Positions 37,862-49,100 of a stretch of 64,000 bases of DNA are shown here, in pieces. A program made the translations under genes and the position numbers. Under the pieces are notes generated by a model that did not search any database, was not told the DNA's origin, and worked only from the letters and a program-made list of their open reading frames with translations. The DNA is from Macrostomum hystrix. Its lineage: Eukaryota; Platyhelminthes; Macrostomidae. The stretch spans positions 4,867,001 through 4,931,000 of the forward strand of contig CATNEN010000002.1 in the NCBI GenBank assembly GCA_950097015.1, read 5' to 3'. How positions within the stretch are numbered: the first letter of the stretch is position 1; every line of letters starts with the position of its first letter.

Positions 37862-39182
37862 ATGCTGCAGGTAACTGCAGGTATTAACAGCGAGCTGGTC
37901 AATGTGACTCTTACATTTGCATATTTAAACTACTTACTGCCTTATTCAGTAAGTAGTATCATTTTTTTTGTTTTGCTAATTATGTTAAAAAGATATGATT
38001 CTACAAAAAGGTTTTTTGTATTAAAAATGTTTTATTTTACTATTGTGGAATAAATTAACATATGTTCAAAAAAAGTTTCCTGTAGCAAAAAGTTTTTAAG
38101 ATTAAAGTATTAGAGCAAGGTGGATATAAAGTTTTGTAGGTCATTTTTGGAACAGATTCTACTACTAAAATAGATTTCTTTTTCTTTTGGTTTAGATTAA
38201 TTAATTATTACAGATAATTAATTCAGCTAGTCGATACCGGTTTTGTTCCTTTTTATTTTGAAATAAAATAAGTCTCATTGCTTAGACATTGCTTAGAGCT
38301 TGTAAACCTTGTAATTTAGTGTTTTGCCCTATATTTGGGTTCGCGACTCGAACTCCCGACCCTCGGTCAGAAGTCCGCAGCTCTAGTCAGCTTTTTATCT
38401 TGATCCAAAAAATGATAATGATAATAATAGTTACAGGACGGCTGCGGGCAATGGCACATCATTTGGTGACACCGCAGCCAGCGAGGAGGCAATTCTGTCA
38501 ATTTCGCTGATTCTTAAGCACACACGCACACAGATACTGTACGCAGGCACACGCTAACACAGGTGTGTACATCTGCCTGACTTTCTCATCGTCAGGCAGT
38601 GTACACTCTCACTGTGCTTAGCAGATTGGCCTTCAAGGGCGTAAATTGCACGACAAGCCCCCTTAAGCCTTGTGACCCATTTTTCCTAGGTTCATAAAGT
38701 TCTACTATCAGTAGTGCTCCCAGCATCTGCGTGTGAAGCTTGGCCAATCCTGCTCTTACAGGACCTAATCTTCCTGGGCACGGCGAGCTCGTTTCCTTCG
38801 CCGCATCGCTGCGCCTCCGGTTTGATTGTTCGTTTCCATAGCAACGGCGAGTGCTGGCTATTCGACTGCGGCGAGTCCACCCAGGTCCAGCTGATGCGCT
38901 CTCCGGTGCGCATGGGCAGAATCTCGCGCATCTTCATCACTCACCTGCACGGAGATCACAGTTTCGGCCTGCCCGGCCTCATCAGCACCCTTGGCGGCGG
39001 CCGCTGCGAGGACGGCTCGACCGTGACTGTCTACGGACCGCCCGGCACCCGGCAGTTTCTCAGGCAGAGCCTAGCCTATGCCAGGAGCGACCTGGTTGGG
39101 GTGAGTGAGCTGTGCTCCGCTGCCACTGCCTGTTTCTGACTGCCTGCCTGACTGCCTGCCTGCCTGCCTGCCTGCCTGCTTG

Positions 39183-39220
<38 letters not shown>

Positions 39221-39315
39221 TGCCTGCCTGCCTGTCTGTCTGTCTGCCTGACTGTCTGCCTGACTGTCTGCCTGTCTGCCTGCCTGCCTGACTGCCTGCC
39301 TGCCTGCCTGCCTGA

Positions 39316-39346
<31 letters not shown>

Positions 39347-39348
39347 CT

Positions 39349-39380
<32 letters not shown>

Positions 39381-39606
39381 TGTCTGTCTGCCTGACTGCC
39401 TGCCTGACTGCCTGCCTGACTGCCTGCCTGCCTGCCTGCCTGCCTGTCTGTCTGTCTGTCTGCCTGACTGTCTGCCTGTCTGCCTGCCTGCCTGCCTGCC
39501 TGCCTGTCTGTCTGTCTGTCTGTCTGCCTGACTGTCTGCCTGTCTGCCTGCCTGCCTGCCTGCCTGCCTGTCTGTCTGTCTGTCTGTCTGCCTGACTGTC
39601 TGCTTG

Positions 39607-39662
<56 letters not shown>

Positions 39663-39666
39663 CTTG

Positions 39667-39724
<58 letters not shown>

Positions 39725-39890
39725 TGTCTGTCTGCCTGACTGTCTGCCTGACTGTCTGCCTGTCTGCCTGCCTGCCTGCCTGCCTGCCTGTCTGTCTGTC
39801 TGTCTGTCTGCCTGACTGTCTGCCTGTCTGCCTGCCTGCCTGCCTGCCTGCCTGTCTGTCTGTCTGTCTGTCTGCCTGACTGTCTGCTTG

Positions 39891-39946
<56 letters not shown>

Positions 39947-39950
39947 CTTG

Positions 39951-40004
<54 letters not shown>

Positions 40005-40386
40005 TGTCTGTCTGCCTGACTGTCTGCCTGACTGTCTGCCTGTCTGCCTGCCTGCCTGCCTGCCTGCCTGTCTGTCTGTCTGTCTGTCTGCCTGACTGTC
40101 TGCCTGTCTGCCTGCCTGCCTGCCTGCCTGCCTGTCTGTCTGTCTGTCTGTCTGCCTGACTGTCTGACTGCCTGCCTGCCTGCCTGTCTGTCTGTCTGTC
40201 TGTCTGCCTGACTGTCTGACTGCCTGACTGTCTGCCTGACTGCCTGCCTGTCTGTCTGCCTGACTGTCTGCCTGACTGCCTGCCTGCCTGTCTGTCTGTC
40301 TGCCTGCCTGCCTGCCTGTCTGTTCTGGTTGTCTGTATGTCTGTCTGTCTGTCTGTTCTGGTTGTCTCTCTGTCTGTCCTGGGTGG

Positions 40387-40450
<64 letters not shown>

Positions 40451-40530
40451 TCTGGTTGTCTGTATGTCTGTCTGTCTGTCTGTTCTGGTTGTCTCTCTGT
40501 CTGTCCTGGGTGTCTCTCTGTCTGATCGGG

Positions 40531-40562
<32 letters not shown>

Positions 40563-42227
40563 ATTAATTATATTAAGAAGTTAGTGAAGCTGTTGTCAGC
40601 ACAGACGTGCACTTCTGTGCGGACAATACACAGGTAATCAGATAGATAATAAGCACGGTTGTACATCTGCTTCAGTTTTTCATTGCAAGGCACAGACCTT
40701 GGTGCGATAGTCGAATGAGTGAATTGCTGTCTCTCTGTTTTATTTTCACTGAATCTGTCTATTTTGTATCTGCATTCATCCTCCGATTCTTGTCCCCTTA
40801 GATGCGCTTAGCGATTCGCGAGCTTCAAGACGTTCCACTGCTGATGCCGGCGCCCGAAAATGCTAAAATGGAGGCCATCCTTGCCAGGGCGGTCAGCTCG
40901 AGTGCCGGCCTGTTGCCGTCACTGCCCTACGAGACTGTCATCTCGGACTCCGTCCGTGAGCCGGACGGCACCTGGACTGTTGTATCGGCAGGGGAATCCG
41001 ACAGCAGCTGCGGAGTCACCGTGCGGGCCGCCGCATTAAGCCACCGGGTGCCCTGCGTTGGCTACCGACTCGAGACTCGAGCACCCGCCATTGGCCACCT
41101 GCTGCCTGAGCTGGCCTATGAGCTGGGATTGGCCAGGACTGGCGAGACCGCCCTGCTGGGCGAGCTCAAACGCGGCCGGACGGTCACAACTGCCTCCGGA
41201 GCTGTCATTCGACCTGACCAGGTGAGACTCAGATTGAGTAGGCGTGAGAACGGGATTTGGTAGAGTTGCGTAGAATATAATGTGAGATGGGGTAGAAATA
41301 GAATGGGGGTGAGATCGGGTATATTAGGGTATAATAGGTTGAGATGGGGTAGGATAGGAGGGTGAGATGGGGTAGAATAGGAGGATGAGATGGGGTAGGA
41401 TAGGAGAATGAGATGGGATAGAATAGGAGAATGAGATGGGATAGAATAGGAGGCTGAGATGGGGTAGACTAGGAGGCTGAGATAGGGTAGGATAGGAGGC
41501 TGAGATGGGGTAGGATAGGAGGTTGAGATAGGGTAGAATGAGAGGGTGAGATGGGGTAGAATGAGAGGGTGAGATGGGGTAGAATGAGAGGGTGAGATAG
41601 GGTAGAATGAGAGGGTGAGATGGGGTAGAATGAGAGGGTGAGATAGGGTAGAATGAGAGGGTGAGATGGGGTAGAATGAGATGGTGAGATAGGGTAGAAT
41701 GAGAGGGTGAGATAGGGTAGAAAGGTTCTTATAGCAAGGCTTTTTATATTTGCTAGCAAACAGGCTCGAAAAATTGCATAAATCCTTTCAATTTCCATTT
41801 AAAACTGCTCGGGCCGCAGGTGACCTCACCACCGCCTCCGCCACTGCGTCTGGCCGTCTTCGGCGACACCTGTAAATCGGACCTGGCCGCCAACTTGTGC
41901 CGCAATGTCGACTGCCTGGTGCATGAGGCTACGGGCGACGACTCGCTGACTGACATCTGTCACGAGAAGGGGCACTCCACCCCTGCCATGGCCGCTGAGT
42001 ATGCCCGTCAAATTGGTGCAAAATCCCTGCTGCTGACTCACTTCAGCCAGCGCTACACCGAACAGTCGGGACCCTCAGCCAGCGACGCCTCCGTGGAGCT
42101 GTTGCGTCGGCAGGCCGCAGCCAGACTGGAGGGCTGCGGGATCTCCTTGAACATGGCGGCTGACCTGAGGCAGTTCTCTCTGACTCACGATGGACTCAAG
42201 TTTGTTAAGGACCACAACTGCGATTAG
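37862..42227 (+). CDS. ELAC1: ELAC1, short-form tRNase Z (tRNA 3' endonuclease)
   Basis: Main exons 38762-39100, 40802-41221 and 41820-42227 are secure; a 9-base first exon (37862-37870, ATGCTGCAG then GTAACT) is my best start and gives 391 residues. The enzyme cuts the 3' trailer from pre-tRNA. Seen in order: FLGTASSFPSP, WLFDCGEST, the metal site HLHGDH (about 64-69) followed by FGLPGL, then VYGP, LSHRVPCVGY (third metal-site region), VFGDT, VHEATGDDS, GHSTPAMAA and THFSQRY, all in the order of vertebrate ELAC1. The size fits the short form (363 residues in human), not ELAC2. The exon at 38762 starts GAC in phase 0 after a strong acceptor and has no in-frame ATG upstream of it before a stop, so the initiator must be spliced in, either from the mini-exon or from a spliced leader ending in AUG. 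Confidence 0.92.
38335..38390 (-). mobile_element. tRNA-derived SINE head fragment (family B type)
   Basis: On the minus strand the sequence has GGTCGGGAGTTCGAGTC, a B-box-like block, preceded by GGACTTCTGACC as in the family B copy at 50.2 kb. Lies in ELAC1 intron 1. Confidence 0.5.
38425..38690 (-). mobile_element. SINE family A copy, missing the tRNA-like head
   Basis: Body shared with copies at 45.8, 49.2 and 57.9 kb: GGCAATGGCACATCATTT, the GTGTACACTCTCACTGTGCT block and GGCGTAAATTGCACGACAAG. An (AAT)n-like tail sits at the left end (about 38410-38430), so the element is on the minus strand. Confidence 0.8.
39115..40562. repeat. (CTGC/CTGT)n tetranucleotide array in ELAC1 intron 2
   Basis: About 1.4 kb of CTGC and CTGT units with CTGA interruptions. 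Blocks of CTGC, then CTGT, then CTGACTGT recur, and a stretch beginning CTGCTTGCC at about 39601 returns at about 39885, so a block near 285 bp has duplicated. The right end (40320-40560) is pure CTGT broken by TTCTGGTTG. The long Cys/Leu/Pro or Arg/Gln frames are by-products. Confidence 0.95.
41325..41720. repeat. 21-bp minisatellite in ELAC1 intron 3
   Basis: Core GGTGAGATGGGGTAGAATGA with GGATAGGAGG and GATAGGG variants on the left; about 19 copies. Confidence 0.93.
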
Positions 42228-42285
42228 GGAACCTGCTCAGGGACCTGAAGTTTTTGAGTACACACCTACTGAATGGCCCGATGAT

Positions 42286-42291
42286 AATAAA
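42286..42291 (+). terminator. Polyadenylation signal AATAAA for ELAC1
   Basis: 59 bases after the ELAC1 stop codon. Confidence 0.7.
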
Positions 42292-42549
42292 TGGAAGCAA
42301 ATATACTAGCTATATGGATAACGGCTCGCACATGTTTATTGTTTTCTTTCATGAATATTATTTGCATGCAAGCTTAAGCCAAAGCCTATCTAATAAACGT
42401 TGAAGCATTTCACTTTGCGTATCAACATGAATATTTGATCAAATTGAACCATTTAATCTTTTCTTTTGTGTAAATGATTTAAAACAAGTTTTAAAAAATA
42501 CATGCATTAGCTCACGAGATGTTTTTTCAGCTGAGTTTTGCTTTCATTT

Positions 42550-43795
42550 GCCAACTTTAATGTACACACGCTTTCACTCACCAATCTCACCTACTCCAGT
42601 GTACACTCGCTCTCCACCAATCACACCTACTCCAGTTTACACTCGCTCCCTAACCAATCACACCTACTCCAGTGTACACTCGCTCTCCACCAATCACACC
42701 TACTCCAGTTTACACTCGCTCCCTAACCAATCACACCTACTCCAGTGTACACTCGCTCTCCACCAATCACACCTACTCCAGTTTACACTCGCTCCCTAAC
42801 CAATCACACCTACTCCAGTTTACACTTGCTCTCCACCAATCACACCTACTCCAGTTTACACTTGCTCTCCACCAATCACACCTACTCCAGTTTACACTCG
42901 CTCCCTAACCAATCACACCTACTCCAGTGTACACTCGCTCTCCACCAATCACACCTACTCCAGTTTACACTCGCTCCCTAACCAATCACACCTACTCCAG
43001 TTTACACTTGCTCTCCACCAATCACACCTACTCCAGTGTACACTCGCTCCCTAACCAATCACACCTACTCCAGTGTACACTCGCTCCCTAGCCAATCACA
43101 CCTACTCCAGTATACACTCGCTCCCTAACCAATCACACCTACTCCAGTATACACTCGCTCCCTAACCAATCACACCTACTCCAGTGTACACTCGCTCTCC
43201 ACCAATCACACCTACTCCAGTATACACTCGCTCCCTAACCAATCACACCTACTCCAGTTTACACTTGCTCTCCACCAATCACACCTACTCCAGTGTACAC
43301 TCGCTCCCTAACCAATCACACCTACTCCAGTGTACACTCGCTCCCTAGCCAATCACACCTACTCCAGTATACACTCGCTCCCTAACCAATCACACCTACT
43401 CCAGTATACACTCGCTCCCTAACCAATCACACCTACTCCAGTATACACTCGCTCCCTAACCAATCACACCTACTCCAGTATACACTCGCTCCCTAACCAA
43501 TCACACCTACTCCAGTGTACACTCGCTCCCTAACCAATCACACCTACCCCAGTGTACACTCGCTCCCTAACCAATCACACCTACTCCAGTATACACTCGC
43601 TCCCTAACCAATCACACCTACTCCAGTGTACACTCGCTCCCTAACCAATCACACCTACCCCAGTGTACACTCGCTCCCTAACCAATCACACCTACTCCAG
43701 TGTACACTCGCTCCCTAACCAATCACACCTACTCCAGTGTACACTCGCTCCCTAACCAATCACACCTATTCCAGTGTACACTCGCTCCCTAACCA
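42550..43795. repeat. 36/37-bp minisatellite, about 34 copies (CAGTGTACACTCGCTC)
   Basis: Two unit types alternate: a 37-bp one with CTCCCTAACCAATC and a 36-bp one with CTCTCCACCAATC. The core shows GTGTACAC, GTTTACAC and GTATACAC variants. The mixed lengths prevent a stable frame. 42292-42549 to its left is AT-rich with no gene. Confidence 0.95.
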
Positions 43796-43924
43796 ATCTC
43801 GAGTTCTCTCATGCACAACATACTCCGGGCCAATCATCATGCAGTTCTGATATGCGCAATGTTTCAGCATCTGGGCCTGTAGAGCGTGCAGCCAGGTTCG
43901 CACTCGAGAATCGCTAATTGCGCA

Positions 43925-44281
43925 ATGGGCCGACTGCACATTGTACACATGGGCGGCGAGCGGGTGTTCTCCTGCGCCAACTGCGACTGCCCACTGACCA
44001 ATCGGCAGCAGCTAGTCAGCACCCGCTTCACCGGAGCCACCGGGCGGGCCTTCCTATTTAACCGGGTGGTAAACCTGGACATGAGCGAGCTGCAAGACCG
44101 GGTTATGCTCACCGGTAGGCACATGGTTCGCGACGTGAGCTGCCGCAAGTGCAAGACTAAACTGGGCTGGGTGTACGAGTTTGCCACAGAGGAGAGCCAG
44201 CAGTACAAGGAAGGAAAAATCATTCTGGAGCGGGCTCTGATTAACGAGAGCGAAGGGTTTACCGATCCGGTCAAAGACTGA
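43925..44281 (+). CDS. YPEL5: YPEL5, yippee-like zinc-binding protein
   Basis: A single exon encodes 118 residues (human YPEL5 has 121). The fold is a beta-tent zinc domain bound by two CxxC pairs: CANCD (about 17-21) and CRKCK (about 72-76). Near-identity with the vertebrate protein is seen in [35 protein letters not shown] and [20 protein letters not shown], and the N-terminus [11 protein letters not shown] matches YPEL5 rather than YPEL1-4. YPEL5 is known to associate with RanBP9/10 and the CTLH ligase. An acceptor (GCAATGTTTCAG, ends 43867) lies 57 bases before the ATG with no exon visible upstream, so the mRNA is probably trans-spliced or has a distant 5'UTR exon. The gene sits directly right of the 36/37-bp array. 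Confidence 0.96.
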   Translation: MGRLHIVHMGGERVFSCANCDCPLTNRQQLVSTRFTGATGRAFLFNRVVNLDMSELQDRVMLTGRHMVRDVSCRKCKTKLGWVYEFATEESQQYKEGKIILERALINESEGFTDPVKD

Positions 44282-44371
44282 GCCGTAATTATCTTTTCGT
44301 ACTATGCTAGGCTGTAGTTCAGAGAATAATAATGTACACTGAACCGCCCATAGAAATAGAATAGAAATTCA

Positions 44372-44420
44372 AGATTCGAACTCCCGACCTCTCCCAGTCC
44401 AAAAGTCCCACTGAGTCACT
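44372..44420 (-). mobile_element. tRNA-derived SINE head fragment
   Basis: Minus-strand GGTCGGGAGTTCGAATC preceded by GGACTTTTGGACTGGG; the same head type as family B. Confidence 0.5.
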
Positions 44421-45009
44421 GCCTGTACTTCTTGACGAATTGGGTTAGGTCTAGTTTGTAAATATTTGTGTTCGTCTATGGTAAAACTCATTTGGCTCTA
44501 TTATCAGTGTGGACTGAAGTGTTGCAACGGCTCGTAACTGCAAACTAGACAAAGCCGATTATTTTATCGCACAGCTATCGTTCAAAGTCCATTGACTCAT
44601 CATCTGGCATTTCCTATGCAATTATTTTTATTCTAACATTTTATTTTCGTTAGGTTTCTAGTTTGACTGCATCGTGATTGTTTTTCGCTATGATTTTGAC
44701 TACGCACACATTTCGTGATTCTTGCACGTACCATTAGGTTGCAGATCATTTTTTACTTCATACCAATCTGCCTTATTACATTTCTCTTTATAAGCTGACC
44801 CTGTTGCTCGTGGTTAATCTGTCTAAAAGAAGTATTTTTTCAATCATCCACATTATGAGCAGCATTGATCCATTAGTTTGAGTCGCTTGGCTTTGTCCTT
44901 GGTCGGCCATTTTTGTACTTTTGCTTGAGCATATTTAACAATACGCAATTATCTAGCATTGTCTGCTATCTGACATTTAACCTCCCATTGCTGATTTATT
45001 ATCCTAGCA
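44421..45009. other. AT-rich spacer, no gene seen
   Basis: Stops in all frames. Confidence 0.55.
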
Positions 45010-45427
45010 AAGGTGTACACTCCTACCTGACCAATCACTATGCCCATTGTACACTCCTTCCTGACCAATCACTATGCCCATTGTACACTCCTTCCTGACC
45101 AATCACTATGCCCATTGTACACTCCTTCCTGACCAATCACTATGCCCATTGTACACTCCTTCCTGACCAATCACTATGCCCATTGTACACTCCTTCCTGA
45201 CCAATCACTATGCCCATTGTACACTCCTTCCTGACCAATCACTATGCCCATTGTACACTCCTTCCTGACCAATCACTATGCCCATTGTACACTCCTTCCT
45301 GACCAATCACTATGCCCATTGTACACTCCTTCCTGACCAATCACTATGCCCATTGTACACTCCTTCCTGACCAATCACTATGCCCATTGTACACTCCTTC
45401 CTGACCAATCACTATCTCCATTGTGCA
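45010..45427. repeat. 34-bp minisatellite, 12 nearly identical copies
   Basis: Period 34 with TGTACACTCCTTCCTGACCA then ATCACTATGCCCAT. Only the edge units differ, so it is recently expanded or homogenised. Contains the TGTACAC core. Confidence 0.97.
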
Positions 45428-45825
45428 CTCGTCGACCAATCACCAGGTGAAGTATACATACTGCTTCTGCTCATTTTGCGTCGTTCAGGGTAATTCGGAA
45501 CTTAATTTTCTTGAGATCGTTTTGTCTTATATTTTTCGCACTTTTTCCTATTTCGTAGCTTCCAGTATCTGTCACTTAATTTCGCTACACATTTTCATTA
45601 TCAGGTGCAGAAAGTCTATGATATTTCAAATTTAAAAAAGTCTAATGAGCCTGTCTCGCCAATTCAATTCAATCACAAGAAGACCGGTTTGTTGACGTTG
45701 TTGACTTTAGCTTGTCATGTCACTCTCATGTCATGCTGTGTCTGAGAATAACTAATAAATTAAAACGGTTTTTGTCCAGTGAGAGTTTGATCGTTCGTTA
45801 ATTTTTGTTTTGATCAAGGTTTTAA
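45428..45825. other. AT-rich spacer, no gene seen
   Basis: No supported exon. Confidence 0.5.
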
Positions 45826-46013
45826 CTTTTAGTGTACACTTCACTGTGCCTAGGAGGTTGGCCCTCAAGGGCGTAAATTGTACGACAAGCCCCCAAGCCT
45901 TCTCCACGCGGCCGCGCCCCAAATAAATGTGGCCTCGCCGTGGAATCGAACTTAGGGAGCGTGGTGCGAGAGGCAAACGCGTTAAACGCTCTGCCACCGA
46001 CCCCCCGAGAAGC
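45826..46013 (-). mobile_element. SINE family A copy, tRNA-like half
   Basis: Read on the minus strand it starts GGTGGCAGAGCGTTTAACGC (A-box-like) with AAGTTCGATTCC (B-box) about 35 bases later, then a body matching the other A copies through GTACGACAAGC and GTGTACACT. The distal half is missing. Confidence 0.8.
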
Positions 46014-46100
46014 GCTGCTAGTTTCTATTATATTTCTATTCTACTGTAAAATTCTATTTATTCCTGAACTCGCTGCAGCTTCCACCAACACTATCACACA

Positions 46101-49100
46101 ATGGAGCAGGCTGTGAATGAATCTGCTGTCAAAAGCTCCGAGCAGTTTGAGCAGTGCTCATTCTTTGTAGCCAGGAAGCAGCGCAGGTGCCGCTTGCGCG
46201 CGATGCCCGGCCAGACATTGTGCGTTGAACACTGCCCATCCGGCCTGGCTGCTCCTGACGACAGTCGGGGCGACCGCATCCGATGTCCACTAGATCCAAA
46301 GCACACTGTGTACGCCAAGCAATTAGAGAAACACCTGACCAGGTGCAACTCCAGGCCTAGGCTAACTGGTCAGCTGTTTTATCAGCCGGGTGTGAATTCA
46401 TGCGATTCTGCCGAGGACAAGAGTCACGATAAGCGATGGAGCCTGTTGGATCCGCCTGAGCACATGCGCTCCAGAATCAGTGAGATTATCGCTCTGGTGG
46501 AGTCTCTTGTTCCTGACTCTGAACTGTCCACGGCTGAGGATTGTTCTGATGGCATCCTTAGCAACAGCGATTGGCCAACAATGGCTGCCGAATTGGAGGC
46601 TGTTGCCAAGCGAGCAGCCGCTTCTTTAGAGAAGAAGTCGCCAGGAAAGCGTGGCCGCAGAGACTCAGCGGGTTCCTACTCTTCGTCATCGTCTGACGAA
46701 GACGCTGATGGCGACCCCAGGGCGGTGACCAACCTTCGTCAGCAGGCGAACCTGCTGGCCCTGGCCGAGCGGTCCAGCCTGCTGCGCAGTCCGTGCGCCT
46801 ACGTGGAATTCGGCGCCGGGAAGGGTCACTTGTGCCACTGGGTGGCCCGCTATTGGCTAGAGAAGGCCTCAGCAATGCCAGGCAGTCTGAATGCCAGCGA
46901 GTTCGTTGATCCGAACGCCTACCTGCTGATTGATCGCGGCTCGGTGCGCAACAAATTCGATTGCGCTCACAAATACTCCGGCCAGCGATTCGCTCGCATT
47001 CGCATCGACATTGCCGACCTTGTGCTGCGTCGACTGCTGCTTCAGGCATCACCGCTGACGAATCTGCCGTTGAAGAAGGCCAAGCCGAAGCCAGTTCTTC
47101 CAGGCAATGTGGCTGCGAAGTATAAAACTGTTTCTAAAGCTGGCGATAATGCATCCTTAGCAACCGGTGAAGGTCATTCCGTTAACCTAAAAGCAGTAGT
47201 CTCTGACAAAACATCCATCGTTGTAGCAACACCTGCTTCAGATAACATCTCGGCATCCATGGCAACAGAAGCCTCTGGAACTAACTTGAACTCCATGGCA
47301 ACAGAAGCCTCTGGAACTAACTTGAACTCCATAGCAACAGAAGCCTCTGGAACTAACTCAAACTCCATGGCAACAGAAGCCTCTGGAACTAACTTGAACT
47401 CCATAGCAACAGAAGCCTCTGGAACTAACTCAAACTCCATGGCAACAGAAGCCTCTGGAACTAACTCAAACTCCATGGCAACAGAAGCCTCTGGAACTAA
47501 CTCAAACTCCATGGCAACAGAAGCCTCTGAAACTAACTCGAACTCCATGGCAACAGAAGCCTCTGGAACTAACTCGAACTCCATGGCAACAGAAGCCTCT
47601 GGAACTAACTCAAACTCCATGGCAACAGAAGCTTTAGAAAATAAATCGGCTCCCTTGCCAACGGTTACAAATGCATCCGTGAACGTACAAGAAGCCAGCA
47701 GGTGTGGTGTTACTGCGCTGGGCAAACACCTGTGCGGCGCTGCCACCGATCTGGCTTTGCGTTGCCTGGCCGGGTTAGACGATTCGCCTAAAGACGAGAA
47801 AATTTCTAAGCAGAAGGGAGAAAATGAAAAGCATTTAGGACACACGGACGCCAGTGACAGGTTGGTCCTGTTACTGCTTTCCATTGTTTCTTTCAGATTT
47901 CTGTTCATGCAAAATGATAAGTTGTGTGTTGGCAATCAGTTCATATGATTTTACATACTCCAGCCCGACTGCCCGTAGCGACGGCTGTAGCAGCAACAAA
48001 CGGCCCCGCGTCGCCATGCCTGACTCCGTACGCCAGCGAAGGTCATCCAGCATCGGCCCAGTCGGCGGAGTGATCGCCCTGTGCTGTCACCATCGCTGCC
48101 TCTGGTCCGCCTACGTCGGCAAGCGGCACCTGGCCAGCGTTGGCATTGGGCCGGATGAATTTCACGCCATCTGCCGCATGGCCGGCTGGGCCACCTGCGC
48201 TGGCAAAGCGGAACGGAAGAGGCGCCTGATGAATGATGACAGGTGATGAAAATTTCTCTATGGATAATAATAATTGTAGCAGACCTCTCAGCTCTCTCTC
48301 TCTCTCTATTTGTTGGATTTGGGATTGGTGAGCTGAGTATTTGGGGGGAATGGTAGCGTAAGTTATGAGGGTGAGAATAGGTATTTTTCACGCTGTTCGT
48401 GTTATACCTAAGGTAGCGCTAATGCCCGAGCGACAAGACACTAGTTAGCTACTAACAATGGGAGCGGAATTTACTGCTGCTGGCACGAGAGCTAAGGTCA
48501 CTGATCTGGGCACACAGTCCGTGGGGCGTATCAGGATGGATCGAAGTTGCCTGGTGAACGTCCTTCGCAATCTCACTTACTTTCCTCTATGGGGTCCGGA
48601 ATTAGTACAGTTTCATTAGGGGGATAAAGGCGAGTTTTGGGACTTCAGGGGGGTATTTAGGGAACTTCAGGTGGACTTTTAGATGGGATTTTACGACTTT
48701 ATATTTGGGATTTCAAAGGGATCATATAATAGGGTGACTTCGGGTAAAGAAGGCCGACAAGATATCTTTGGGAGAGGATTGGGAAGGCAAAGGTATCTAA
48801 TTGTTTTCTCCTATTAGGAAAACACTAAAGAACTCGATTTATTTTAATATCGAAACAGGGAAAGAGGTATGAAGTGGAATTGCTTATATTTCGTAGAGCA
48901 AAACGTTAAGAACGTATAAAACGTAAAGCAGGTCCAACATGGGTAACAAGGTTAACCACAGTGTTATCGGGTGGTTGGGATCGAGGTGAAGATCGCATTT
49001 TATTTTTCTCTGTATATATATACCAAAATTGGGGTGGGTGCATGTTCCGCTTGAGTGCGCATACAACGAACAAAAAGCACCGCGTGAGGTTACGACAAAT

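Noticed and set aside
39071-40564. 497-codon Arg/Gln-rich minus-strand frame
   Set aside because: Tetranucleotide (CTGC/CTGT) array within ELAC1 intron 2; low complexity only.
43864-44274. 136-codon minus-strand frame opposite YPEL5
   Set aside because: Antisense shadow of a strongly conserved gene.
45010-45427. Evenly spaced direct repeats resembling a CRISPR array
   Set aside because: The whole 34-bp unit repeats and there are no unique spacers; the genome is eukaryotic.
46558-47052. 164-codon minus-strand frame opposite TRMT13
   Set aside because: Antisense shadow in GC-rich coding sequence; no domain.
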